A DNA stretch of 51,555 nucleotides from SHVZ01 sp044223515 (lineage in GTDB: Bacteria; Pseudomonadota; Alphaproteobacteria; SHVZ01), in assembly GCA_044223515.1 (NCBI GenBank), contig JBGALV010000024.1, positions 1 through 51,555 on the forward strand, read 5' to 3'. Made by a program: the position numbers and the translations under genes. Positions 26,141 to 34,617 of the stretch are shown in pieces (position 1 is the first letter of the stretch; each line of letters opens with the position of its first letter). A model generated the notes under the pieces. It ran no database searches. It had not been told where the DNA came from and worked only from the letters and a program-made list of their open reading frames with translations.

Positions 26141-26748
26141 GCATCCTCCTCGAGGAACGGTGCCACATGGAGTCGATGGCAGCGATCGCAGACGCCATGG
26201 CTGATCCGGACATCGGAGACGCCGCCGCCTCGATAATATTCCTCCGGGAGCATCCAATTCACTTCGCTGGTCGCGTCGGTCGGAAGCGCCACCCGGGCGC
26301 AGTAGGCGCAGAGCCGAACGATCGGCTTCGAGCTGCGATCCTGGGTCCGAGCCCTCAATGCCTCGAAGTCGAACAGGCTCATCGGCGGACGAGGCAGCTC
26401 GTTGAGAACGATCGATTGGTAGAGCAAGGCTGACGGCGCCGCTCGGGACTCCAAGGGCCTGATCGTCATCCAGAGATCGCGTCTAAGGTCGGGAGCGTCG
26501 CAGCGAAACCCGAAGGTGACGGCGTCGAGCGAACCTCCCAGAAGCCGCTCCATGTAGCCGCGATGCGCGTCGATCACCTCGTCGCCGACGATGAAGTCGA
26601 CGAGATGGCGTCCGATGACCGATCCTGGATCGGCGATCCTGCCGCCTCCGTTCTCCCGGGCAAACCTCGACCAGCTTCGCTGCCCGCAAGCCAGGATTCG
26701 ACCGTCGCCCCCGACGACGTAGGCCACGCCGTCCATGCCGTCGAGCAA
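26137..26748 (-). CDS. PAS-like protein with C-terminal four-cysteine finger
   Basis: About 203 residues. The N-terminal part looks like a PAS domain (GVAYVVGGDGRILACG, then IGRHLVDFIVGDEV). The C-terminus has CAYCARV and, about 40 residues on, ISHGVCDRC. This arrangement is found at the end of many two-component and PAS proteins, where the reading is like CxxC...SHGICPxC, probably a metal-binding finger. There is no kinase or output domain. The start is unsure: TTG 26748 has a weak ribosome site and ATG 26736 is possible. It is transcribed alone, towards the GST gene. Its role is unknown, perhaps a redox or metal-linked signalling protein. Confidence 0.7.
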   Translation of the reverse strand: MLDGMDGVAYVVGGDGRILACGQRSWSRFARENGGGRIADPGSVIGRHLVDFIVGDEVIDAHRGYMERLLGGSLDAVTFGFRCDAPDLRRDLWMTIRPLESRAAPSALLYQSIVLNELPRPPMSLFDFEALRARTQDRSSKPIVRLCAYCARVALPTDATSEVNWMLPEEYYRGGGVSDVRISHGVCDRCHRLHVAPFLEEDA

Positions 26749-26835
26749 AGCTTGAAAAGAAAGGCCGGTCTCGTTCGGGATGCTCGCCCCCTTTTGTCGG
26801 ACTCTAGTCCTGTCGGATTCGGAGCGCCATGGCGC

Positions 26836-27627
26836 CTAGAGCCCGATCACCAGCGGCGAGGAGAGTTGGCGGACCGCCTTCACCACCGCCATGCCGACGA
26901 TCATCCCGGTCTTGGGATTGCTCTCGGTCGGCAGGATGTCCTCGACGAAGGTGAAGCTGCCGAACGCGCCCTTGGCGCGCACCTCGATCACATGCGTCGT
27001 GATCGTCGGGTCCGCGACGATGATCAGATGCGTCTTGTCCAGGCCGGCGCCGGCCAGCGACACCGCCGCCGAGATGTTGACGTTCCGCGGATACCGCCGG
27101 GCGCCTTCGCGCGCCGGGCCTTCATAGGCGACGAAAGGCTCCTTCAACGTCATCAGATCGACCATGCCCTCGGCTTCGGTGCCGAGCCAAGCCTCCGGCT
27201 GCTTCCTGACCGTCATGACGACCTCGTCGAGCCCGCCGATCGCAGCGCCCGACAGAATGTCGAGCGCGCCGATGCCGGCCGAGGGCAGGATCAGGCGGTG
27301 CCCGTTTGCCTTCGCCGTCGCGATCAGCCGATCGCGCAAGGCATCGTCGGTCAGCGCGCCGACCGAGGTGATCATCATGTCGGCATTCTTGAGCGCCCGC
27401 TCGGCATGCGCCTGCACCGCCGAGTGCCCGGCGCCCTCGACATAGGCATCGACCTCGACCTTGAAATAGGCGTCGGGATCGTTGGTGACGAGGAAATCGT
27501 GCTTCTCCGTGCGCGGCTTCCGCACCAGCGCCGAGACGATCTTCACGTCCGGCAGCACCCCGGACGCGATGGCATCCGCCACCTGCTCGCCGATGGCACC
27601 CAGGCCCATCAGGCCGATCCTGAACAT
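26836..27627 (-). CDS. Aspartate dehydrogenase-like protein (DUF108)
   Basis: A 263-residue protein with an N-terminal Rossmann motif (MGLGAIGEQVADAI) and a C-terminal domain as in L-aspartate dehydrogenase. It carries PSAGIGALDIL, RNVNISAAVSLAGAGLDKT and ADPTITTHVIEV, whose His matches the conserved family position. Aspartate dehydrogenase oxidises L-aspartate to iminoaspartate and can feed NAD synthesis; no nad genes are nearby, so a related amino-acid substrate is possible. ATG 27627 was chosen for GGGGGA upstream. The thioesterase stop lies one base before it (TGA-G-ATG), implying coupling. Confidence 0.85.
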   Translation of the reverse strand: MFRIGLMGLGAIGEQVADAIASGVLPDVKIVSALVRKPRTEKHDFLVTNDPDAYFKVEVDAYVEGAGHSAVQAHAERALKNADMMITSVGALTDDALRDRLIATAKANGHRLILPSAGIGALDILSGAAIGGLDEVVMTVRKQPEAWLGTEAEGMVDLMTLKEPFVAYEGPAREGARRYPRNVNISAAVSLAGAGLDKTHLIIVADPTITTHVIEVRAKGAFGSFTFVEDILPTESNPKTGMIVGMAVVKAVRQLSSPLVIGL

Positions 27628-27628
27628 C

Positions 27629-28102
27629 TCATCCCCCTTTCGCGCCGTGGCGCTCACGCCAGATCGGCTTGGCCGCCTCCGGCACCGTGGCCTTCTCGCC
27701 GGTCGTGTTGACGAACATTACACAGAGCGCTTCGGCGCGGTTGACCTGCCCAACACCCAGCTTCCAGCTCCGGTAGGTCATCGTGAAGCTGGACGTGCGG
27801 AAGCCGGTCACGCGCGCGCCGATCAGAACCTCGTCGCGGTAGTGCAGCGGCTTGTGATATTCGACCTCGATCTTGGCCAGCACCGGGCCGGCCACGTCGG
27901 CCCTGAGTTCGAGCCCGACCTCGGCCATCGCCCGGATGCGCATGTCCTCGTACCACTCGAGATAGCTCGTGTGGTTGACATGGGCGTAAGCGTCGACCTC
28001 GCTCCAGCGCACCTGGTGACGCACCAGAAGCGGCCAGTCGCCCTCCACGGCGAAATCGGCTCGGAGGCAGTCGTCGAGCATCAAGGTCATGGCGATCCGC
28101 AT
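27629..28102 (-). CDS. Acyl-CoA thioesterase, hotdog fold (4HBT-like)
   Basis: A 157-residue hotdog thioesterase. VRWSEVDAYAHVNHTSYLEW contains the Asp of the 4-hydroxybenzoyl-CoA thioesterase family and the HVNH turn. Strands IEVEYHKPLHYRDEVLIG and FTMTYRSW follow. It should hydrolyse an acyl-CoA. The start is ambiguous: ATG 28102 or ATG 28090, both with weak ribosome sites; the frame is open much further upstream but that part is not protein-like. It is first in a two-gene unit with the aspartate dehydrogenase-like protein and divergent from the iminopeptidase gene. Confidence 0.83.
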   Translation of the reverse strand: MRIAMTLMLDDCLRADFAVEGDWPLLVRHQVRWSEVDAYAHVNHTSYLEWYEDMRIRAMAEVGLELRADVAGPVLAKIEVEYHKPLHYRDEVLIGARVTGFRTSSFTMTYRSWKLGVGQVNRAEALCVMFVNTTGEKATVPEAAKPIWRERHGAKGG

Positions 28103-28171
28103 ACCGCATCCGGCGAGGCCCGAGAAGCGCCCTTCGACACGCCCGGAACAGCCGGAAACCCGAGCCTTTTC

Positions 28172-28201
28172 TTGACATCGGGGGCGGCACCGGCCGACAC
28201 T
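28172..28201 (+). promoter_or_regulatory. Possible sigma-70 promoter before the iminopeptidase run
   Basis: TTGACA at 28172-28177, then an 18-base spacer and a poor -10, GACACT (28196-28201). It lies 36-65 bases before GTG 28237. The -35 match is perfect but the -10 is weak. Confidence 0.35.
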
Positions 28202-28236
28202 TTCCTCAACGAAATCACCCTCAAAAGCAGGCGCTC

Positions 28237-29193
28237 GTGCCCGACCAGTCACTTTCGGCGGACCTCTATCCCGCGATCGAGCCCTATGAGAGCGGGATGT
28301 TCCCGGTCGGAGACGGGCACGAGCTCTACTACGAGCTCTGCGGCAATCCGAAGGGCAAGCCGGTCGTGTTCCTGCACGGCGGCCCTGGCAGCGGGTCCGG
28401 GCCTGAGCACCGCCGCTTCTTCGATCCCAAGCGCTACCGCATCCTGGTCTTCGATCAGCGCGGTGCCGGCCGGTCGACGCCGACCGCCTCGATCGGGAAC
28501 AACACCACACAGCACCTGATCCACGACATCGAGAAGCTGCGCGAGATGCTCGGCGTCACGCGCTGGGTCGTCTTCGGCGGCTCCTGGGGATCGACGCTGG
28601 CGCTGGCGTACGCGGCCGCGCACCCCGAGGCCTGCGTCGCGCTCGTGCTCCGTGGCATCTGGCTCTGCCGGAAATCGGACATGCAGTGGTGGCTCTACGG
28701 AGTGCGCTCGATCTTCACCGAGTTCTGGGAGGACTTCGCCAACTACCTGCCAGAGGCCGAGCGCGGCGACCTGCTGGAGAACTACTTCAAGCTCCTGGTC
28801 CATCCGGACCCCAAGGTTCACATGCCGGCGGCGGCGAACTGGAAGACGTACGAGTCCCGGATCGCGGCCCTGATCCCGAAGGCCGGAGCGGAGAAGTCGC
28901 AGAGCCCGCGCACGCTGGCGATGTCGCGCATCGAGGCGCACTACATGCGGAACGGCGTGTTCCTCGACGAAGGCGCGCTGATCAAGGCCGTGCCGCGCTT
29001 TCGCCACGTGCCCGGCATCATCGTGCATGGCCGCTACGACGTGATCTGCCCCGCCGAAGGCGCCGTGGCGCTGCATCGCGCCTGGCCCGAGGCCGACTTC
29101 GTCATCGTGCCCGATGCCGGCCACTCGGCGATGGAGCCGGGCATCCGCGCGGCGCTCGTCGCTGCCACCGACCGCTACGCCGATCTCGACTAA
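28237..29193 (+). CDS. pip: Proline iminopeptidase (alpha/beta hydrolase)
   Basis: A 318-residue enzyme of peptidase family S33 that releases N-terminal proline. Seen: oxyanion motif HGGPGSGSGP, FDQRGAGRSTP, nucleophile S116 in FGGSWGS, the long cap with WWLYG and FWEDFANYLP, VHGRYDVICP with the acidic residue, and PDAGHSAMEP with the catalytic His. Length fits Pip. It starts at GTG 28237. It is the first gene of a compact run with a peptide-type binding protein 24 bases downstream, which fits use of proline-containing peptides, though other amide substrates are possible. Confidence 0.92.
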   Translation: MPDQSLSADLYPAIEPYESGMFPVGDGHELYYELCGNPKGKPVVFLHGGPGSGSGPEHRRFFDPKRYRILVFDQRGAGRSTPTASIGNNTTQHLIHDIEKLREMLGVTRWVVFGGSWGSTLALAYAAAHPEACVALVLRGIWLCRKSDMQWWLYGVRSIFTEFWEDFANYLPEAERGDLLENYFKLLVHPDPKVHMPAAANWKTYESRIAALIPKAGAEKSQSPRTLAMSRIEAHYMRNGVFLDEGALIKAVPRFRHVPGIIVHGRYDVICPAEGAVALHRAWPEADFVIVPDAGHSAMEPGIRAALVAATDRYADLD

Positions 29194-29217
29194 AAGAGAA
29201 AAGTGAGAGGAAGATCC

Positions 29218-30771
29218 ATGCTCGCACGTTGGCTGGCCCTTGCCGCCCTCATCGCCGTAGCGCCGGCTTCGGCCCAGGAGCTGAAGGTCGGCATCGGCGC
29301 GATGGCGCGCTCGATGGACCCGCATTTCACCAATTCGGGCCCCGACGTGGCGAACATGCTCCACGTCTTCGACAAGCTGATCCTCCAGGACGAGAAGCAG
29401 GGTCTGGTGCCCGGCCTCGCCACCTCGTGGAAGCCGATCGACGACACCACCTGGGAAGTGAAGCTGCGCGAGGGCGTCACGTGGCTCGACGGCTCGCCCT
29501 TCACCGCCGAGGACGTCGCCTTCACCGTCAAGCGCGCGGTCGACGTGCCGAAGTCGGGCTCGCCCTTCGCGCTCTACGTCAGCACGATCAAGGCGGTCGA
29601 GATCAAGGGACCGCACTTGGTCCACCTGAAGACCGCGGCTCCGGCACCGCTGCTGCCCTGGGACATCTCGACCTTCGGCATCATCTCGAAGAAGCACGGC
29701 GAGGCCGCCGCGACCGAGGACTACAATTCCGGCAAGGCTGCGATCGGCACCGGCCCCTACAAGTTGGTCTCGTTTGCGCCGAACGAGAAGATCGTCTTCG
29801 CGCGCAACGAGACATACTGGGGCAAGAAGGAGCCCTGGACCAAGGTCACCTTCTCGCTGATCGCCAACCAGGCCTCGCGCACCGCGGCCCTGCTGGCCGG
29901 TGACGTCGACGCGATCGACACCGTCGCGACCCAGGACATCCCGCGCATCAAGTCGACGGCGGGACTGGCGATCGCGCCGTCGCTGTCGAACCGCGTGATC
30001 TACCTGATCATGGACAGCCACCGCGACGTCGCCGAGCACATCCGCGACAACGACGGCAAGCCGATGACGAAGAACCCGCTGAAAGATACGCGGGTCCGCC
30101 AGGCGTTGATGCTCTCGATCGCGCGCGAAGCGCTGGTCGACCGCATCATGGAAGGCGAGGGCGTGCCGACCGGCCAGCTGGTGCCGAACGGCATGTTCGG
30201 CCACGACCCGAGCCTGAAGACCCCGGCTCAGAACATCGACCAGGCCAAGAAGCTGCTGGCCGATGCCGGATATCCGAAGGGCTTCCAGCTGACCCTGCAC
30301 GGCTCAAACGGCCGCTACCTCAACGACGCCAAGATCACCCAGGCGCTGGGCCAGATGTTCGTCCGCGCCGGCATCAACACCACGGTCGAGACTTTGCCCC
30401 GTGCCGTCTATGGCACCCGCGGCAACGACTTCGGCTTCTCGGTCGGCCTGTTCGGCTGGGGCACCGACACCGGCGAGGCCGCCTCTCCGCTCAAGTCCCT
30501 GATCATGACCAAGGACGCGACCGGTGCCGGCGCCTCCAATCGTGGCCGCTACTCGAACCCGAAGATCGACGCGGTGATCGTCGAGGCGCTCCGCACCATC
30601 GACGACAAGAAGCGGGAAGCCCTGCTGCAGCAGGCCACCCGCATGGCGATGGAAGACGCCGCGATCATCCCGCTCTACTTCCAGGTCAACACCTGGGCCA
30701 CGCGCGGCCCGATCGTCTGGACGCCGCGTACCGACGAATTCACGCTTGCCATGTCCGCGAGGCCGAAATGA
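29218..30771 (+). CDS. ABC transporter substrate-binding protein, family 5
   Basis: A 517-residue periplasmic binding protein of the dipeptide/oligopeptide/nickel type (SBP_bac_5). A Sec signal peptide covers residues 1-20 (LALAALIAVAPASAQE). Family features are SMDPHFTNSGPD, FTAEDVAFTVKRAVD, GTGPYKLVSF and RVRQALMLSIARE-like segments. ATG 29218 follows GAGAGGAAG. No permease or ATPase gene lies in the window, so it must use a transporter encoded elsewhere. Its stop overlaps the next start (ATGA at 30768). Confidence 0.92.
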   Translation: MLARWLALAALIAVAPASAQELKVGIGAMARSMDPHFTNSGPDVANMLHVFDKLILQDEKQGLVPGLATSWKPIDDTTWEVKLREGVTWLDGSPFTAEDVAFTVKRAVDVPKSGSPFALYVSTIKAVEIKGPHLVHLKTAAPAPLLPWDISTFGIISKKHGEAAATEDYNSGKAAIGTGPYKLVSFAPNEKIVFARNETYWGKKEPWTKVTFSLIANQASRTAALLAGDVDAIDTVATQDIPRIKSTAGLAIAPSLSNRVIYLIMDSHRDVAEHIRDNDGKPMTKNPLKDTRVRQALMLSIAREALVDRIMEGEGVPTGQLVPNGMFGHDPSLKTPAQNIDQAKKLLADAGYPKGFQLTLHGSNGRYLNDAKITQALGQMFVRAGINTTVETLPRAVYGTRGNDFGFSVGLFGWGTDTGEAASPLKSLIMTKDATGAGASNRGRYSNPKIDAVIVEALRTIDDKKREALLQQATRMAMEDAAIIPLYFQVNTWATRGPIVWTPRTDEFTLAMSARPK

Positions 30772-31967
30772 CCGCCGATAGCTCTTCCCGCAAATTCACC
30801 CTCGCCGACGCCCGGGCGCAGTTCCCGGGCGCCGACAAGTGGGTCTACGCCAACGTCGCCTCCAAGGGCATCATCTCGCAGGCGAGCCGCGACGCGATCG
30901 ACTCCGTCGCCGATGCCCAGATGAACGGCGACGAGATCAAGGAGGAGTACAGCGGCTCGCTCCAGCGCGTCCGTGCAAATTTCGCCAGGCTGATCGGCGC
31001 CAAGAGCCACGAGGTCGCGGTCACCAAGAACGTCTCCGAGGGCCTGAACGCGATCGGCTCGGCGATGGACTGGAAGAAGGGCGACAACGTCGTCATCTGC
31101 ACCGAGCTTGAGCATCCGAACAACGTCTATCTGTGGATGAACCTAGCCGAGAAGCACGGCATCGAGGTCCGCGGCGTTAAGTCGAAGGACGGCATGATCG
31201 ATGCCGGCACCATCGCCGGCGCCGTGGATGCCCGCACCCGCATCGTCTCGGTCTCGACCGTCACCTTCACGCCGGGCTACCGCACCGACGTCGCCTCGAT
31301 CGCCAAGGCCGCGCACCAGGTTGGTGCGCTGATGCTGGTCGATGGCGTGCAGTCGGCCGGGGTGCTGGCGATCGACGTCGAGAAGCTCGGCATCGATGCG
31401 CTGGCGACCTCGACCAGCAAGGGCCTGCTCGGCGTCATGGGTCTCGGCATGCTCTATGTCAGCGACCGCTGGGTCGAGAAGCTGCGGCCGGCGTGGGTCG
31501 CGCGCTTCAGCGTCGTCACCGGCAAGCACGAGTCAGACCTCGGCGACGGCGTGCTGCGCCTGCAGCCGGACGCCCGCCGCTTCGAGATCGGCAACTACAA
31601 CTGGATCGGCATCGCCGCGCTCGACGCCTCCCTCGACCTGCTGCTCGGCATCGGGCCGGACAAGATCGAGAGCCACGTGATGACGCTGTCGAACCGCCTT
31701 GCCGGTGGCCTGCAGCAGCTGGGCTACCCGGTCTGCCGCCCGACCGACGACTGGGCTCGGAGTCACATCGTCACCATCGGCACTTTAGGCGCAGGCGATG
31801 CCTACACCTCCGACGACGATCGTCTGAACAAGTTCTCGGCCGCGCTCAAGAAGGCCGATGTCAAGTTCACCGTCCGCCGCGGCCTCGTCCGCTTCGGCCT
31901 GCACCTCTACAACAATGAGGCCGACGTCGACAAAATCCTCGAGGTGGCCCGCTCGGCCGCCAACTGA
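30768..31967 (+). CDS. Class V aminotransferase / cysteine desulfurase-like PLP enzyme
   Basis: A 399-residue fold-type I PLP enzyme. Seen: VTKNVSEGLNAI, EHPNN in the substrate region, STVTFTPGYRTD, VDGVQSAGV with the Asp that binds the pyridine nitrogen, and STSKGLLG with Schiff-base K218. A cysteine-bearing loop typical of desulfurases is not obvious, so an aminotransferase or lyase role is more likely. The start overlaps the upstream gene by 4 bases. It is followed by a CoA-transferase after 3 bases. The run suggests deamination and then CoA activation of an imported compound. Confidence 0.9.
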   Translation: MTADSSSRKFTLADARAQFPGADKWVYANVASKGIISQASRDAIDSVADAQMNGDEIKEEYSGSLQRVRANFARLIGAKSHEVAVTKNVSEGLNAIGSAMDWKKGDNVVICTELEHPNNVYLWMNLAEKHGIEVRGVKSKDGMIDAGTIAGAVDARTRIVSVSTVTFTPGYRTDVASIAKAAHQVGALMLVDGVQSAGVLAIDVEKLGIDALATSTSKGLLGVMGLGMLYVSDRWVEKLRPAWVARFSVVTGKHESDLGDGVLRLQPDARRFEIGNYNWIGIAALDASLDLLLGIGPDKIESHVMTLSNRLAGGLQQLGYPVCRPTDDWARSHIVTIGTLGAGDAYTSDDDRLNKFSAALKKADVKFTVRRGLVRFGLHLYNNEADVDKILEVARSAAN

Positions 31968-31970
31968 CTC

Positions 31971-33089
31971 GTGGACGATCTCTCCGGCCTTCTTGTCGTC
32001 ACGCTGGAACAGGCGGTCGCCGCCCCGTACTGCTCGGGGCGGCTCGCCGATTCCGGCGCCCGCGTGATCAAGATCGAGCGGCCGGAAGGCGATTTCGCAC
32101 GCCGATACGACAAGGCGGTGAAAGGCGAGTCCGCCTATTTCGTCTGGCTCAATCGGGGGAAGGAATCGCTGACCCTCGACATCAAGGAGGATGCGGATCG
32201 CGCGCTGCTCTCCCGCATCCTCGCCAAGGCCGACGTCTTCATCCAGAACTTGGCGCCGGGTGCGGCCGAACGCGCGGGCTTCGGCTCCGAGGAGCTGAGG
32301 ACGAAGAACACGCGGCTGATCACCGTCGACATCACGGGCTATGGCGAGGATGGGCCCTACGCGGACATGAAGGCCTACGACCTGCTGGTGCAGGCCGAGA
32401 GCGGGCTCTGCTCGATCAACGGCGGGCCTGAGGCACCGGCGCGCGTCGGCGTCAGCGTCTGCGACATCGCCGCCGGCATGGCGGCACACGCAGCCGTGCT
32501 GCAGGCGCTGTATGCACGCGAGAAGACCGGCAAGGGTCGCGGCATCAAGACCTCGCTGTTCGCCGGCATGGCCGACTGGATGACGGTCCCCTACCTGCAC
32601 CATGTCTATGGCGGCAAGGCGCCGGAGCGGAGCGGCCTCGACCATCCGTCGATCGCCCCCTACGGCCCCTATCGCTGCGCCGACGGCGCCGTGCTGGTTT
32701 CGATCCAGAACGAGCGCGAATGGGCGAGCCTCTGCACCAACGTGCTGCAAGCCCCCGGCCTCGCGACCGAGCCGGACTATGCCGACAACCTGGTTCGGGT
32801 GAGGAACCGCGAGCGGCTCAAGGAGCGCATGGAGGCGATCCTGACCAAGCTGCCCCGTGCCGAGGTCGAGCGGCGGCTGAAATCGGCGCAGGTCGCCTAT
32901 GGCGGCCTCAACACAGTCGCCGACTTCTCCAGGCATCCGCAGCTCCGGAAGCTCCCGGTCCAGACGCCGTCCGGCGAGATCGACCTGATCGCCCCGCCGG
33001 CCGACTTCGCGGGCGACGACCTCAGGCTTCGGCCGATCCCGAAGATCGGCGAGCATACGGCGGCGATACGCCGGGAGTTCGCCGCGTGA
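31971..33089 (+). CDS. CaiB/BaiF family (class III) CoA-transferase
   Basis: A 372-residue class III CoA-transferase. The N-terminal LEQAVAAPYCSGRLADSGAR and IKIERPEGDFAR are family hallmarks. The catalytic Asp lies in KAYDLLVQAESGL. It moves CoA between carboxylic acids without a pyrophosphate step. GTG 31971 is 3 bases after the aminotransferase stop, so they are co-transcribed. The acid is unknown. Confidence 0.92.
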   Translation: MDDLSGLLVVTLEQAVAAPYCSGRLADSGARVIKIERPEGDFARRYDKAVKGESAYFVWLNRGKESLTLDIKEDADRALLSRILAKADVFIQNLAPGAAERAGFGSEELRTKNTRLITVDITGYGEDGPYADMKAYDLLVQAESGLCSINGGPEAPARVGVSVCDIAAGMAAHAAVLQALYAREKTGKGRGIKTSLFAGMADWMTVPYLHHVYGGKAPERSGLDHPSIAPYGPYRCADGAVLVSIQNEREWASLCTNVLQAPGLATEPDYADNLVRVRNRERLKERMEAILTKLPRAEVERRLKSAQVAYGGLNTVADFSRHPQLRKLPVQTPSGEIDLIAPPADFAGDDLRLRPIPKIGEHTAAIRREFAA

Positions 33090-33096
33090 GTCCGCC

Positions 33097-34527
33097 GTGA
33101 CGAGCCGGCCGGAGTTCAGCCGGGTCGTGCCGATGATCGTCGCCACGGCCTTCTTCATGCAGAACCTGGATTCGACGGTGATCGCCACGGCGCTGCCGGC
33201 GATCGGCCGGTCGCTCGGCGAGGATCCGCTTCGCCTCAACCTCGCGATCAGCTCCTACCTGCTGGCGCTCGCCGTCTTCGTGCCCTTGAGCGGCTGGGCC
33301 GCGGATCGCTTCGGCGCCCGCACCGTGTTCCGCTTCGCCATCTTCGGCTTCATGGTCGGCTCGATCGCCTGCACCTTCTCGGAATCGCTGACGCATCTCG
33401 TCATCGGGCGGATCCTGCAGGGCGCCGGCGGATCGATGATGATCCCGGTCGGCCGCCTCGTCCTGCTTCGGAACGTGCCGAAGGCGGCCCTCGTCAGCGC
33501 CATGGCCTACCTGACGATTCCGTCGCTGATGGGACCGTTGATCGGGCCGCCGCTCGGAGGATTCATCGCCACCTACTTCACCTGGCACTGGATCTTCCTG
33601 ATCAACATCCCGATCGGAATCGTCGGCATCGTGCTGGTGACCCTGCTGATTCCGGAGATCCGCGAGCCGCATCCCGGCCAGCTCGACCTCGCCGGCTTCA
33701 TGCTGACGTCGCTCGCGCTCGCAGGCCTCGTCTTCGGCCTGGAGACCATCGGCCGCGGCGCGGTAGACGACTGGGTGACGATCGCGCTGATCGCCGCCGG
33801 AACCGTCGCCGCCTTGGCCTACATGCAGCACGCGCGGCGAACCCCGGCCCCCATCATCGATCTCCGCCTGTTCGCGATCCCGACCTACCGGGCAGCGGTC
33901 GTCGGCGGCTTCTTCTTCCGCGCCGGCATCGGCGCCTTGCCGTTCCTGCTGCCGATGATGCTGCAGGTCGGGTTCGGGCTCTCGGCGCTTTCGTCGGGGC
34001 TCATCACCTTCGCCGCCGCCGCCGGTGCGCTGACGATGAAATTCACCGCCGGCCCCTTCATCCGCGCGCTCGGATTCCGCCGGGTCCTGGTATGGAACGT
34101 CGTCGTCTCAAGCGGCTTCCTGCTGGTCAACGGGCTCTTCCAGCCGGCGACGCCCCACTGGCTCATCTTCATGGTGCTGCTGGTGGGCGGATTCTTTCGC
34201 TCGCTCCAGTTCACCGCGATGCAGGCATTGAGCTTCGCCGACGTGCCCCACGAACGCATGAGCCGCGCCACCAGCCTCGGCAGCATGATGCAGCAGCTGG
34301 CCCAGAGCGTCGGGGTCGCCTTCGGCGCGATGGTCCTTCATCTCACCATCGTCCTCAACGGCACCGGTACGGTTGGAGCATCCGATTTCCCCCCTGCCTT
34401 CGCCGGGATCGCAGTCGTCTCGCTCGCGTCGATCCTGCTCTTCCTGCCCCTCGCCCACGACGCGGGCGCCGAAGTCAGTGGCCACCGCCTGTCGCCACCC
34501 GCAGAACGGGAAAAAGCCGCGGACTGA
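33097..34527 (+). CDS. MFS transporter, DHA2/EmrB-QacA type
   Basis: A 476-residue membrane protein with about 12-14 hydrophobic helices. Near the N-terminus it has the DHA2 motif QNLDSTVIATALPAIG; the cytoplasmic loop motif GWAADRFGART and the motif C-like region PSLMGPLIGPPLGG follow. Such proteins export drugs or metabolites using the proton gradient. GTG 33097 is 7 bases after the CoA-transferase, so it ends the iminopeptidase run. It may export a product of the pathway. No EmrA-type partner is present. Confidence 0.92.
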   Translation: MTSRPEFSRVVPMIVATAFFMQNLDSTVIATALPAIGRSLGEDPLRLNLAISSYLLALAVFVPLSGWAADRFGARTVFRFAIFGFMVGSIACTFSESLTHLVIGRILQGAGGSMMIPVGRLVLLRNVPKAALVSAMAYLTIPSLMGPLIGPPLGGFIATYFTWHWIFLINIPIGIVGIVLVTLLIPEIREPHPGQLDLAGFMLTSLALAGLVFGLETIGRGAVDDWVTIALIAAGTVAALAYMQHARRTPAPIIDLRLFAIPTYRAAVVGGFFFRAGIGALPFLLPMMLQVGFGLSALSSGLITFAAAAGALTMKFTAGPFIRALGFRRVLVWNVVVSSGFLLVNGLFQPATPHWLIFMVLLVGGFFRSLQFTAMQALSFADVPHERMSRATSLGSMMQQLAQSVGVAFGAMVLHLTIVLNGTGTVGASDFPPAFAGIAVVSLASILLFLPLAHDAGAEVSGHRLSPPAEREKAAD

Positions 34528-34617
34528 GGACGTTCCGCTGCATTCCGCCACCTATTGCCAGCAACGAAACGCAGGCGCAGACTTTCCTATGGGAAACGTC
34601 TTAATGGGGAGACTTGC

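Noticed and set aside
28249..30300. A 683-codon minus-strand frame opposite pip and the binding protein
   Set aside because: The plus-strand proteins are clear family members; the antisense product is Arg/His/Asp-rich noise.
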